Below, one piece after another: positions 8,188 through 17,168 of a stretch of 64,000 bases of DNA (within the stretch, counting starts at the first letter, position 1; each line of letters begins with the position of its first letter). This DNA comes from an uncultured Faecalibacterium sp. (lineage in GTDB: Bacteria; Bacillota; Clostridia; Oscillospirales; Ruminococcaceae). The position numbers and the translations under genes are program-made. The stretch lies in contig CALESJ010000054.1 of NCBI GenBank assembly GCA_937907025.1, forward strand, positions 1 through 64,000. The letters run 5' to 3'. The notes beneath the pieces were generated by a model. It did no database searches and was not told where the DNA came from. It was given only the letters and a program-made list of their open reading frames with translations.

Positions 8188-10749
8188 TCAGGCTGCAGGG
8201 TCCGTGGCTGCCTGCTGGGCCAGATCATCAGCGGTGAGCTGTCCCAGAGCTGCGGTATCATCGCTCAGCAAGGATGCCGTGCTGGAATCGGGCAGGTTGT
8301 CGTCGGTGTAGTAGCCGGTGCGGCCGCCGCTGTTGACGATGGCGCCGGTGGACTCGCTGAACTGGTATGCCTTGACGTCGTCATCCCAGAAGAAGTCCTT
8401 GGCAGGCTTATCTGCCTGGATTTCCTCCATCAGCTGCTTGAAGGCGCGCTGGGTCGGTTTACCGTTGTTGCCGCGGGTGCCGTCCACGCCCCACATGCTG
8501 TACGGCTTGTCATAGCCCCACCACACTGCGATGGAGTAGTACGGGGACAGGCCAGCGAAAGTGTAGTCCTTGTAGTCGGAAGTAGTACCGGTCTTACCTA
8601 CGGTGTCAATGCCCTCAGTGTCCGGCTTCATGCCGTTAGCAGTACCGGGGCTGACCCAGACGTTGGACAGCAGGCGGTTCATGATCACGGCGGTTTCCGG
8701 TTCCAGAGCCTGGGTGGTGGTGGTCACCTTGTCCATATCCAGAACAGGGTTGCCCTGGTAGTCCTCCACGCGGGTGTAGTAATGCGGCGTGGTGTAGGTG
8801 CCGTCGGTGAACATGGAGTAGGCGTTGGCCAGTTCCACCACGGTCAGGCCGCGGGACTGGGCACCCAGGACCAGAGGCGCCAGGTCGGCGTCCGTGTCCT
8901 CGATATACTGGCACTGCAAGGTCTCGGTGACGAAATCATACATATAGTCAACGCCGACCATGGAGCCGACCTTGACGGCGATGGTGTTGTAGGACTGACG
9001 GATGGCGTCCCAGATCAGCATGGTCTTGCCGGTGCCGGGGCCGGAATAGTTGGTAGGCCATTCCTTCCAGACATCGCTGCGGGCCTGGTTGGCCGGGTCG
9101 TTGGGGTTCAGAGAAAGGCCGAGCTGCAGGCACTTCTCAGTGTCCAGCATTTCCTTGCCTTCCTTGGTGTACAGCGGCGCATCCTCCAGCGCGGTGGAGT
9201 AGTTGATGAGGTGGTCATCCAGAGCCAGGCAATAAGCGGCAATGGGCTTCATGGTAGAACCGGTCTGGTGGGGCACCACGGCACGGTTGATACCGCGGTC
9301 CACGGTCTTTTCGCCCAGACCGCCGCCTACGGCGATGACTTCACCCTTGTGGCCTTCTTCGGTGCTGGTGACGGCGATGGCTGCCTGGGTGCGCACGTCC
9401 TCATAGAAGGTCAGGAACTCATTGCCGTTGTCGTCCTTATAGGTACCGGTCTTGAAAGTCTGATTGGTCTTATCGGTGTAAACGGGCACATCATCCGAAG
9501 AGAAGATGGTGCTGGCTGTTTCATCCGTGGGGTTCATGGGCAGACCGTTGGCGTCGTACTTGATCTCGGCGCCCACGGGGATGTCGCTCTCGATCTCCTC
9601 CTCATGCCACAGGGCATAGAAGAGTTCATCATTGTTCCAGGTGTTGTTGAGCATGAGCTGCTCCACCGAGTTCTGAACATCCGGGTCAACAGTGGTGTAC
9701 ACACGCAGACCGCCGTTGAAGATCATGTCCTGGGCTTCGGCGTCGCTTTCCAGGTTGTAAGCTTCCTTCAGGTCCTTGGTCAGCTGGGTGATCACAGCCT
9801 CGGTAAAGTAGGAGTTGTTGGAGCTGACGGCCACGTTCTCGGTCTTGGACTTGCTTTCTGCCAGGGTGATGGTTTCAGCCGTGGCGGAATCGTAGTCTTC
9901 CTGGGTGATATAGCCCTGGTTGAGCATCTCATACAGGACGTGATTGCGGCGCTGGATCAGGTTTTCCGGGTTGGTGAAGGGGTTGTAACCGGTGGGGTTC
10001 TTGGAGATGGATGCCAGAACAGCACATTCGGACAGGGACAGCTCGCTGACGCTCTTTCCGAAGTAGGTGTTGGCACCGGCCTCCACGCCCTGAATGGTGC
10101 CGGTCAGGGGCACGGTGTTCAGGTACGCTTCCAGAATGGTTTCCTTACTGTACCGGTTGGACAAGCCGATGGCACGGAAGATTTCGCGGACCTTACGCAT
10201 ATAGTCCACTTCATTATCGTCGGTCAGGTTCTTGACCAGCTGCTGCTCCAGCGTGGACGCGCCCTGCTGGCCGCCCAGCAGCTGCTGGCCGGTCAGTTCG
10301 TTCAGAGCTGCCGCGATGGTACGCTTGAAGTTGACACCAATGGAATTGTAGAAGTCCTTATCCTCGATGGCAACCACGGCGTGCTGCAGGTTTTCGGGAA
10401 TATCCGACAGGTTTACCCAGATGGAGTTGGCGTCACCGGACAGGGTAGCGTACTCGTCCCCTTCCCGGGTATACAGGATGGTGGTCTGCTGGTCCTTCTT
10501 CTTTTCCAGGTCCAGCTTGCCTTCCGGGTCTGCTGTGACCTGCACGACATACATGGCCAGGAGCACCGCACCAACACTGCCGAGCATGATGCAGACGCAG
10601 AATACGCAGCCGATAAAGCGCAGGATCATGCCGGGGATACTGCGGCGCTTTTTATTGGTCGGTTTCTTGCCGCCTTTGGCGGAATTGGGCGAGCCGCCGG
10701 GAGCTTTCGCCCCTTGGGTGGACAGATGCCGTTGTTCTTTGGGGTCTAT
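8188..10749 (-). CDS. Class A penicillin-binding protein (PBP1A-like)
   Basis: Bifunctional peptidoglycan glycosyltransferase/transpeptidase. A short basic cytoplasmic tail is followed by one membrane anchor, a GT51 domain (catalytic EDKDFYNSIGVNFKRT, then GASTLEQQLVKNL) and a transpeptidase domain with STMK, SYN and KTGTT boxes in order. The start is odd. The open frame runs up to a TTG at 10812 with no ribosome binding site, while a perfect AAAGGAGG ends 8 nt before an in-frame ATA at 10749. No ATG, GTG or TTG follows until after the basic tail, so ATA is the best-supported start. Confidence 0.9.
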   Translation of the reverse strand: MDPKEQRHLSTQGAKAPGGSPNSAKGGKKPTNKKRRSIPGMILRFIGCVFCVCIMLGSVGAVLLAMYVVQVTADPEGKLDLEKKKDQQTTILYTREGDEYATLSGDANSIWVNLSDIPENLQHAVVAIEDKDFYNSIGVNFKRTIAAALNELTGQQLLGGQQGASTLEQQLVKNLTDDNEVDYMRKVREIFRAIGLSNRYSKETILEAYLNTVPLTGTIQGVEAGANTYFGKSVSELSLSECAVLASISKNPTGYNPFTNPENLIQRRNHVLYEMLNQGYITQEDYDSATAETITLAESKSKTENVAVSSNNSYFTEAVITQLTKDLKEAYNLESDAEAQDMIFNGGLRVYTTVDPDVQNSVEQLMLNNTWNNDELFYALWHEEEIESDIPVGAEIKYDANGLPMNPTDETASTIFSSDDVPVYTDKTNQTFKTGTYKDDNGNEFLTFYEDVRTQAAIAVTSTEEGHKGEVIAVGGGLGEKTVDRGINRAVVPHQTGSTMKPIAAYCLALDDHLINYSTALEDAPLYTKEGKEMLDTEKCLQLGLSLNPNDPANQARSDVWKEWPTNYSGPGTGKTMLIWDAIRQSYNTIAVKVGSMVGVDYMYDFVTETLQCQYIEDTDADLAPLVLGAQSRGLTVVELANAYSMFTDGTYTTPHYYTRVEDYQGNPVLDMDKVTTTTQALEPETAVIMNRLLSNVWVSPGTANGMKPDTEGIDTVGKTGTTSDYKDYTFAGLSPYYSIAVWWGYDKPYSMWGVDGTRGNNGKPTQRAFKQLMEEIQADKPAKDFFWDDDVKAYQFSESTGAIVNSGGRTGYYTDDNLPDSSTASLLSDDTAALGQLTADDLAQQAATDPAA

Positions 10750-10835
10750 GGGGACCGCCTCCTTTGCGGATTTTCTGTGTATGGCAGGTGTGGCGCCGAG
10801 CGCGTCACACAAACATGGACAATACCATAACCTGA

Positions 10836-10864
10836 ATTATAGCACAAACCGCTGCCAAAAGTAC
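10836..10864 (-). promoter_or_regulatory. Promoter of the PBP gene
   Basis: Minus-strand TATAAT (10836-10841) with a TGC extension; the -35 match (GTACTT at 10859-10864) is weak. Its transcript would begin near 10829, leaving an 80-nt leader before the proposed AUA start. Confidence 0.5.
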
Positions 10865-11011
10865 AGGTATGGAATGTAAAATTCACAAGAATTTGTTTTT
10901 CAAAGGGTGCAGCGGGCAATACTTGTTCTGGCGCCGTTATTTTTTAATTTTTGCATTTTCGGATTTTTCACTTTGCCGGCGGCGCAGGACAGGCAAAAAG
11001 GGGGATTGGGC

Positions 11012-11329
11012 ATGGAAAACAAGCTGCCGAAATGGATTCGGGTCTGGCTTTCGCTGCTGGGCGGGGCTGCCATTCTGTGTGTGGTAGCGGCTGCCGTCTG
11101 GTTTGCCCGGGCGGAGTACGACGCCCGCCGACAGGCCGGGCCGCAGTATCTGCTGAAGGACAACGGCGGGTATCTGGCCCTGTACACTGCCGACGGGACC
11201 GGCCCTTTGGCCGAATATGACCTGCGTACCCGGCTTTTGCCGGATCAGGATGTGCTGGCCCTGCAGCAGGGCGTACCGGTACAGGACGAAAAAGAATTAC
11301 AGCAGCGGCTGGAAGATTACGGGCTGTGA
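11012..11329 (+). CDS. Small single-pass membrane protein of unknown function
   Basis: The 105-residue protein has a short cytoplasmic start, one membrane segment at about residues 13-34 and an outside domain of about 70 residues. That domain contains QYLLKDNGGYLALYTADG and a C-terminal PVQDEKELQQRLEDYGL stretch. The shape is typical of small Firmicute proteins annotated as BofC-like or hypothetical; I do not recognise it firmly. The ATG at 11012 has AAAAAGGGGG upstream, which excludes the longer frame start at 10907. It is divergent from the PBP gene. Confidence 0.65.
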   Translation: MENKLPKWIRVWLSLLGGAAILCVVAAAVWFARAEYDARRQAGPQYLLKDNGGYLALYTADGTGPLAEYDLRTRLLPDQDVLALQQGVPVQDEKELQQRLEDYGL

Positions 11330-11445
11330 CCCCGCGGCAAGATGTGAAAGATTTCTTGTACAGAACCCAACGTATAAATGATACCACAATATGTTTTATG
11401 GCATGATGGTTTGAAGCGTACAGGCCGTGAAATAGTGCAAAAACG

Positions 11446-11494
11446 TTGCAGATTGCATAGAAATGTGGTATTATAAATACAATCAACTTGTATT
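11446..11494 (+). promoter_or_regulatory. Promoter and palindromic operator of the ACP cluster
   Basis: TTGCAG (11446-11451), 17-bp spacer and TATTAT (11469-11474) form a promoter. Directly after the -10 lies a perfect palindrome AATACAA-5-TTGTATT (11476-11494) covering the start point, which fits a repressor site. A near-identical palindrome with a 7-bp centre occurs in a prophage promoter at 43891-43911. Confidence 0.68.
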
Positions 11495-11514
11495 GTATAA
11501 AGGAGCGTACCGCC

Positions 11515-11757
11515 ATGACCGAACAAGCGATCCTGGACGCCGTGCAGGAAATTTTCCGCGATAATTTTGATGACGACACCCTGGTGATCGACCGCAGCAC
11601 CTGCGCTGATGACATCGAAGACTGGGACAGCCTGGAACAGATCAACCTGCTGACCGCTATCGAGAAGAAATTTTCCATCAAGTTCAAGCTGGCGGATGTC
11701 CGCGATCTGAAGAACGTGGGCGACCTGCTGGACCTTGTCGCACGCATGACCGCGTAA
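11515..11757 (+). CDS. Acyl carrier protein
   Basis: The 80-residue protein contains the phosphopantetheine attachment motif DSLEQINLL (Ser near residue 41) within a four-helix acidic ACP sequence. The motif is DSLE rather than the DSLD of fatty-acid synthase ACPs, as seen in specialised ACPs of surface-sugar or secondary pathways. ATG at 11515 follows AGGAG. It heads a cluster with MaoC, SDR and acetyltransferase-like genes, suggesting a dedicated acyl intermediate. Confidence 0.9.
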   Translation: MTEQAILDAVQEIFRDNFDDDTLVIDRSTCADDIEDWDSLEQINLLTAIEKKFSIKFKLADVRDLKNVGDLLDLVARMTA

Positions 11758-11772
11758 TCGGAAGACTTTGCG

Positions 11773-11812
11773 GGCGGCCGCTGCTTTATCCATAAGCGGC
11801 GGCCGCCTTTTC
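11773..11812 (+). terminator. Hairpin between ACP and maoC genes
   Basis: GGCGGCC (11773-11779) pairs with GGCCGCC (11801-11807), extended by GCT/AGC, and is followed by TTTTCTT. It may be a partial terminator giving more ACP than downstream enzyme. Confidence 0.55.
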
Positions 11813-11844
11813 TTATGGCAGTATTGGCAGCAGGAGGAGCTTTT

Positions 11845-12261
11845 ATGAATCATTATACCCTGGCCGAAATGACCCCCGGCCTGACCGAAAGTTTTACCGT
11901 GACCGTGACCGAGGAGATGATGGATGCGTTCAAGGCCATCACCGGTGACTGCTCCCCCATCCATGTGGATGCCGAGTACGCCAAAGGGCGCGGTTATCCC
12001 GGCCGGGTGGTGTACGGCATGCTGGGTGCCAGCTTCTTCTCCACCCTGGCAGGCGTATACCTGCCAGGGGAACACTGCCTGCTCCACGGGGTGGAATGCA
12101 AATTTGCCAAACCGATTTTTATCGGGGATACGCTGACCATCACCGGCATCGTGACCAACGTGAGTGAGGCGGTGTCCGAAGCGGAGATCAAGGCTGTCAT
12201 CACCAACCAGGACGGCAAGCGGGTCACCCGGGGCATCATCCGGGCCGGTCTGGCGAAATGA
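11845..12261 (+). CDS. MaoC-like hot-dog dehydratase
   Basis: The 138-residue single hot-dog protein carries the (R)-specific hydratase signature (TGDCSPIHVDAEYAKGRGYPGRVVYGML, residues about 34-61, with catalytic Asp and His). In the family it hydrates or dehydrates enoyl thioesters. A GGAGGAG site precedes the ATG at 11845, so the upstream in-frame ATG at 11815 is rejected. Between an ACP and an SDR reductase it probably acts on an ACP-bound 3-hydroxyacyl chain. Confidence 0.85.
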   Translation: MNHYTLAEMTPGLTESFTVTVTEEMMDAFKAITGDCSPIHVDAEYAKGRGYPGRVVYGMLGASFFSTLAGVYLPGEHCLLHGVECKFAKPIFIGDTLTITGIVTNVSEAVSEAEIKAVITNQDGKRVTRGIIRAGLAK

Positions 12262-12306
12262 CCTTCCGCCGTCCGCCTTTACCTATATAATAAGGAGAGA
12301 AATGCC

Positions 12307-13050
12307 ATGGCATATACATATCTGATTTCCGGCGCCACCAGCGATGTGGGCCGGGCGCTCATCGAACGTCTGCTGAAAGATGCCCCTGAGGGCACGCTTG
12401 TACTGGCCCAGGGCTGCGGCGATGTGGAAAAGCTGGCCCCGCTGTGCCAGGCATACCCCGGTATGATCCGCCCCTTTGATGTGGACCTGTCCGACCCGTA
12501 CAAGGTGGACACCTTCTGCCAGGTCCTGGCCGCCGGGTGCCCGGCTCCCACCCATTTCATTCACCTGCCGGCCCTGCCGGTGGTGAACACCAAGTTCAAG
12601 GCTTTTGACGAAGCCCGCTTTGCCAAGGATATGGAAATTCAGGTCCACAGTGCGGTCAAGCTGTGCAAAGCCGTACTGCCGGCCATGACCAAAGCCCGGT
12701 TCGGCCGCATCCTGTTCATTCAGACCAGCTACACCCTGGGCGCCCCGCCGAAGAACACCGCCGCCTATGTGATGGCCAAGCAGGCCCTGGGCGGACTGTG
12801 CAAGAGCCTGGCGGTGGAATACGCCAAGTTCGGCATCACGGTGAACTGTGTGGCGCCCAGCATGATGGAAACCCACTTTCTGAAAGACACCCCCGACCTG
12901 ATCGTGCAGGCCGCTGCCGCCGACAACCCCATGGGCCGCAATGCCACCCCCGCCGACGTGGTCCCGGCCATGGCGTTCCTGCTTTCGGACGAAGCCGGGT
13001 TCATCACCGGCGTGACCCTGCCTGTGACGGGAGGTTCCGCCATTGTCTGA
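12307..13050 (+). CDS. SDR-family oxidoreductase (FabG-like)
   Basis: The 247-residue Rossmann enzyme has the N-terminal SGATSDVGRALIERLL cofactor loop, active-site Ser followed by YVMAKQALGG (Tyr-X3-Lys) and the C-terminal LLSDEAGFITGVTLPVTGG. The usual TGxxxGIG loop is altered to SGATSDVG, so cofactor choice is uncertain. In context it would reduce a 3-ketoacyl-ACP or a related keto intermediate. Its end overlaps the next gene by 8 bp. Confidence 0.85.
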   Translation: MAYTYLISGATSDVGRALIERLLKDAPEGTLVLAQGCGDVEKLAPLCQAYPGMIRPFDVDLSDPYKVDTFCQVLAAGCPAPTHFIHLPALPVVNTKFKAFDEARFAKDMEIQVHSAVKLCKAVLPAMTKARFGRILFIQTSYTLGAPPKNTAAYVMAKQALGGLCKSLAVEYAKFGITVNCVAPSMMETHFLKDTPDLIVQAAAADNPMGRNATPADVVPAMAFLLSDEAGFITGVTLPVTGGSAIV

Positions 13051-14053
13051 GGTGCGTTTCCGCATGGCACGTCCCGGGGAGGACGCTGCCATTTGCGATT
13101 TCATCAACTCCCATTTTGACATGCACCTGCCCCTGATCAACCGACCGGAGTTTTACAACTTCTACTTTGCCGGACCGGAGGGCGGTGCTCCCCACTTTGC
13201 GGTGGCGGAGGAAACCGACGGGCAGTATCTCAGCGTCGCCGGATACATTCCCGCCGGGCAGGATTTGTCCGCCGGGGTATGGGTGTCCATCTGGGTGGCG
13301 GCCAAAGGGCACAACGGCGTTGGTCTGGAACTGATGGACGCCCTGCCCGGCCTGCTGGGCACGCCGGTACTGGCCTGCAACAACATCCGCCCCGCCACCT
13401 GCAAACTGTATCATTTTCTGGGCTGGCAGGCCGAACGTCTGCGCCATTACTACCGGCTGGGCACCCCCGGCCCCGATGGCTGGGCTCTGGCCGTACCGGG
13501 AGAAGCCTCTCCCCTGCCCGTGCCTGCCCGTGACCTGGACCTGGAACCGGTGGCGGACGCCGCAGCGCTGGAACCCCTGGGTCTGCCTGACACGCCCCAC
13601 ACGCCGAAGAAGGACCTGTGGTATCTGCGGCGGCGGTACTTCGAGTTTCCTCATTTTCATTACGATGTGTGGGCGGTTCGGGAAAGCGGCCGGCTGCTGG
13701 CCTACGCCGTGACCCGCACGGTCCCGGCAACGGACACCGGCTGTGTGCCTGTTCTGCGGCTGGTGGACTTCATCGGTCCGGACGAGGTACTCCCCCGCAT
13801 CGGCTATGCTTTGGACAGCCTTTTGCACCGCACCGGCGCCGAATATCTGGATTGCTACAACGCCGGTATTGCCCCGGATATCTGGCGGCAGACCGGCCTG
13901 ACCGAGCGCCTGCCGGAGGACGGGGTCATCATCCCCAACTATCTGACGCCCCCTCTGCGGGACAACACCGAATACTACTACTTTGTGAATCAGCCTGACA
14001 GCTTCGTGATGTTCAAGGCTGACGGTGACCAGGACCGTCCCAATCTGTCCTGA
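13043..14053 (+). CDS. GNAT-fold acyltransferase-like protein
   Basis: The 336-residue protein starts with a GNAT-like segment (MSEVRFRMARPGEDAAICDFI), has a likely acetyl-CoA loop region at GHNGVGLELMDAL (about residues 89-101), and a second half that may be a duplicated GNAT fold. The TTG start at 13043 overlaps the SDR stop region. Similar double-GNAT proteins accompany ACP-dependent acyl-sugar pathways. It may transfer the acyl group made by its neighbours; the substrate is unknown. Confidence 0.6.
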   Translation: MSEVRFRMARPGEDAAICDFINSHFDMHLPLINRPEFYNFYFAGPEGGAPHFAVAEETDGQYLSVAGYIPAGQDLSAGVWVSIWVAAKGHNGVGLELMDALPGLLGTPVLACNNIRPATCKLYHFLGWQAERLRHYYRLGTPGPDGWALAVPGEASPLPVPARDLDLEPVADAAALEPLGLPDTPHTPKKDLWYLRRRYFEFPHFHYDVWAVRESGRLLAYAVTRTVPATDTGCVPVLRLVDFIGPDEVLPRIGYALDSLLHRTGAEYLDCYNAGIAPDIWRQTGLTERLPEDGVIIPNYLTPPLRDNTEYYYFVNQPDSFVMFKADGDQDRPNLS

Positions 14054-14126
14054 CCGCATTTTCCCGCCCATGCGCGAAAAAGTTCTCCACCAAACATTTA
14101 TTTACGGTTGAATACAATCTGCTTTT

Positions 14127-14157
14127 GCCCGGAGGCTCTGCCTTCCGGGCTTTTTTG
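14127..14157 (+). terminator. Terminator of the ACP cluster
   Basis: GCCCGGAGGC and GCCTTCCGGGC pair with a single bulge and are followed by six T residues. It lies about 75 bp after the last gene of the cluster. Confidence 0.85.
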
Positions 14158-14161
14158 CTGC

Positions 14162-14198
14162 CAAAAGAAAGGCGGCACAGCCGAAGCCGTACCGCCCT
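14162..14198 (-). terminator. Terminator of the GltD-like gene
   Basis: On the minus strand GGCGG and CCGCC, with an inner GGC/GCC stem, are followed by TTTCTTTT. It sits back-to-back with the terminator at 14127-14157. Confidence 0.65.
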
Positions 14199-14217
14199 TA
14201 TTGCTTGTTTGTGGGTA

Positions 14218-15498
14218 TCAGTTGCCGTCGTCGCTCTGGTATACAGGCACGTCGGCATATTCGTCCGGTGCATCGGCAGGCAGGCTCTGCATGTACTCGT
14301 GCATGGCCTCGGCCACCTTTTTGCTGTATGCCACCGCTTCCACCACCGTGCGCGCCCCCTTGACGGCGTCGCCCGAAGCGAAGATACCGGGGCGGCTGGT
14401 ACGGCCTACCTCGTCTGTAACGAACAGGCCCCGCTCATTGACCTTCAGGCCCTCGGTGGTTTCGGTGATGGTGGTGCAGGCGCCCTGGCTGATGGAAACC
14501 ACCACACTGTCCGCCGGGTACAGGACCTCGCTGCCCGGAATTTCGGTCAGCGTTCCGTCCTCGGCCTCGTTCACGTCCCGGAAGACCACACCCTGGTCGG
14601 TGATCTCCACCGGCTTCTTGTTATAGAAGAATTCTACCCCTTCCAGTTTGGCGTAGCTTTCCTCATAGTGGCTGGCCGCGATCTTTTTGGTCAGAGAGAA
14701 GCATTCCAGATGCCGGGTACCGTGGCGGATGGCGGTGCGGGCCACGTCCATAGCCGCGTTGCCGGCGCCGATGAGCACCACCCGGTTGCCCAGGTGGTAG
14801 ACGTCCGGGTTCTGCAGATAGTTGATGGCAAAATGCACATGCCCAAGGCTTTCCCCCTTGATTCCCAGGGTGTTGGGCCGCCATACGCCTGTGCCGATGA
14901 AGATTGCCTTGTAGCCATCCCGGAACAGGTCGTCGATCTTGAGCGCCTTGCCCACGTCCGTGTTGGGGCGCACCTTGATGTCCTTCAGGCGCAGATGCCG
15001 GTATTCGAAATCGTCCAGCACACTTTTGGGAAGGCGGAATTCCGGGATGCCGTAGCGCAGCACACCGCCGATTTTATCGTGGCTTTCAAAGATGGTCACG
15101 TCATAGCCGTAGCGGGCCAAAATCACCGCAATGGTCAGACCCGCCGGGCCGGAACCGATGATGGCCACCCGCTTGCCGTTGGAAGCGGCGGGGCCATGGG
15201 TCATCTGGGAGGCGTATGTAGAGGAAATATAGTTTTCAATGACCGAAAAATGAACCGGAGCCCCTTTGATTCCCTGTACGCAGTGGCCCTCGCACTGGTT
15301 TTCGTGGTTGCAGATCAGGCTGCACACGGTGGTCAGCGGGTTATTTTCAAACAGCATGCGCCCTGCTTCATTGAGCTTATTGTCCTTGAGCAGGCGAATG
15401 ACTTCGGGAATGTTGGTGTGAATGGGGCATCCCTGCTGGCAACGGGGATTTTTGCATCCCAGGCAGTGATTGGCTTCATCCATAACGTGCAAGGCCAT
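14218..15498 (-). CDS. NAD(P)-dependent FAD/iron-sulfur oxidoreductase, glutamate synthase small-subunit type
   Basis: The 426-residue protein carries N-terminal cysteine clusters (CLGCKNPRCQQGCP and CSLICNHENQCEGHC) for two [4Fe-4S] centres, an FAD loop IIGSGPAGLTIAVILARYG and an NADP loop LIGAGNAAMDVARTAI. This is the GltD architecture. No large GltB subunit is nearby, so it may work alone or with another partner such as a ferredoxin-linked enzyme. The ATG at 15498 follows AAGGA and is preferred over an upstream start at 15564. Confidence 0.85.
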   Translation of the reverse strand: MALHVMDEANHCLGCKNPRCQQGCPIHTNIPEVIRLLKDNKLNEAGRMLFENNPLTTVCSLICNHENQCEGHCVQGIKGAPVHFSVIENYISSTYASQMTHGPAASNGKRVAIIGSGPAGLTIAVILARYGYDVTIFESHDKIGGVLRYGIPEFRLPKSVLDDFEYRHLRLKDIKVRPNTDVGKALKIDDLFRDGYKAIFIGTGVWRPNTLGIKGESLGHVHFAINYLQNPDVYHLGNRVVLIGAGNAAMDVARTAIRHGTRHLECFSLTKKIAASHYEESYAKLEGVEFFYNKKPVEITDQGVVFRDVNEAEDGTLTEIPGSEVLYPADSVVVSISQGACTTITETTEGLKVNERGLFVTDEVGRTSRPGIFASGDAVKGARTVVEAVAYSKKVAEAMHEYMQSLPADAPDEYADVPVYQSDDGN

Positions 15499-15582
15499 GT
15501 TGTTCCTTCTTTCTTTTGTAGTGCAACCCTTGTTACTTTTGCAACAAAGTTTCAGCACAGGCAATGAAAATCCATAATTTTA

Positions 15583-16770
15583 TTATAATACCACTGGTTT
15601 TGCCGTGTAGGCAAGGCCCATGGGCTGGGTTTGTTCTCTGCACAGTGACGAAAAATCCGTAAAAGAATTGTGCAGTTTGATCAAGCCGCGTGCTTCCGGC
15701 AGCGTCTGTTCCAGCTTGGCCAACGAGGTGGAAACCGGCAGTGATGCCTGCCGCAGCAAGGGCATGGCTTCCCGCCGGGCGCCCAGCACATGCAGATACG
15801 GCGGCAGTGCCGGCAGCTTACCGGCTTCCACCCCCATGGCGGCATCCAGCGCCAGACGGCGCAGCCGGGCATGGGGGTAGCGTTTGGTTTTCAGCCGTGC
15901 ATACAGATCTTCCGCGTCGGCAGCCTCCCGGACGGCAGCGGCCAGACGGTTCTCCAGTCCTTCGCTGACGCCGCGCACCCGCGCAAACCGGGCCGGGTCG
16001 CCTGTGCGCAGCAATGCCAGCAGAGCGGTACTGAACTTGGCCGGGTCAGCCGTCAGCCCCTGCCGGGATGCCTGGTGGTAGAGATCCATTGCCGGTTCCG
16101 GCACATAAGGTGCCAGGGCATCCGGACCGGCTTTGCGCACCATGGTCCGCAGAAGGCTGGCCGATGCCAGCAGTGTCTTTCCGGCACGACCGGTTTCCTC
16201 CGATCCATGGTGTGCTCCCAGGCGCGGCAGAGCCAGCGGCTGCATGGAGCTGTGCTGGGCCAGCAATGCCTTGCAGTACTCAATGCCCAGGATATTGTTG
16301 GGACGGGAAAGCAAATCGCTCAGGCCGGGTTCCAGTTCCTCCGCGGCCCGGGCCCGGGCTGCCGCGAAGGTCAGCCCCTGCCCCAGATACCGCCGCAGCC
16401 GGGCCGAAAGGTCCGGCACCGCCAGCAGCTCCGCCGCATGCATCAGACGGGCGGCATCCGGATCTTCGGCCCCGAACGCCAGGGTATCACATCCCAGCGC
16501 AGTGAGAATGGCCACCCCCGCCGCCGCAAAAGCCTCGGCGCCGGAGTTGGCGTAGGGGGCGGGCAGAGCCACCACCAGGTCAGCCCCGCCCAGCAGTGCC
16601 GCCCGTACCCGGACAGACTCCGGGTACAAGGGTACACCGCCCCGCTGCACCGCTCCGCTGCTCATGCAGACGGCAATGGTTTCGGCCCCTCGTTCCCGCA
16701 GCATCCGCAGCTGTGCGGCATGGCCATTATGGAAAGGATCATATTCGGTAATAATACCGGCAAATTTCAT
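15583..16770 (-). CDS. tmcAL: tRNA(Met) cytidine acetate ligase
   Basis: Formerly UPF0348/YlbM. The family acetylates the wobble cytidine of elongator tRNA-Met using acetate and ATP. The 395-residue protein begins with the nucleotidyltransferase signature GIITEYDPFHNGHAAQL (HXGH motif HNGH) and contains MSSGAVQRGGVPLYPES and PNNILGIEYCKALL, all typical. Use of free acetate fits an acetate-producing organism with ackA as the next gene. Confidence 0.88.
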   Translation of the reverse strand: MKFAGIITEYDPFHNGHAAQLRMLRERGAETIAVCMSSGAVQRGGVPLYPESVRVRAALLGGADLVVALPAPYANSGAEAFAAAGVAILTALGCDTLAFGAEDPDAARLMHAAELLAVPDLSARLRRYLGQGLTFAAARARAAEELEPGLSDLLSRPNNILGIEYCKALLAQHSSMQPLALPRLGAHHGSEETGRAGKTLLASASLLRTMVRKAGPDALAPYVPEPAMDLYHQASRQGLTADPAKFSTALLALLRTGDPARFARVRGVSEGLENRLAAAVREAADAEDLYARLKTKRYPHARLRRLALDAAMGVEAGKLPALPPYLHVLGARREAMPLLRQASLPVSTSLAKLEQTLPEARGLIKLHNSFTDFSSLCREQTQPMGLAYTAKPVVL

Positions 16771-17168
16771 AAGTTACCTCAAACATTGGATTTTCCCGTT
16801 CCGTTTCCGGTACGGAGAGTTTTGTATCATTATACCATATTTCCCGCCGTTTTTGCGCCGCAAAGGCGTTTTCGGTCATTGCGCCCCGGGGATTTCAGCC
16901 ACTTCCTGTGTAAAATACATTGTATATACGTCATTTTCTTGTTCTTACATCCTTTTGAAGACCCTGCAAAAGGCCATTTTTGTTTGTGCAATATGTCAAA
17001 AATTTATCAGGTCAATCCAGCTCCAGTTCGGCGTTTGCACCGGAATTTACGCAATAAATGCACTGTTTGGCAGATTTAATTCTTGAAAAGCGCGCGGTTC
17101 CATACTATAATAAAATCGTTAGTGAACATATCGGGGCACATCCCCGGAAATATTGAAGGAGAATTGAC
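16771..17168. other. Intergenic region between tmcAL and ackA
   Basis: About 400 bp between divergent genes. It holds the ackA promoter (17083-17111) and, on the minus strand, a TATAAT-like element near 16831 for tmcAL. I see no gene in it. Confidence 0.6.
17083..17111 (+). promoter_or_regulatory. ackA promoter
   Basis: TTGAAA (17083-17088), 17-bp spacer and TATAAT (17106-17111), about 58 bp before the ackA start. A GAAGGAG ribosome site follows at 17155. Confidence 0.82.
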
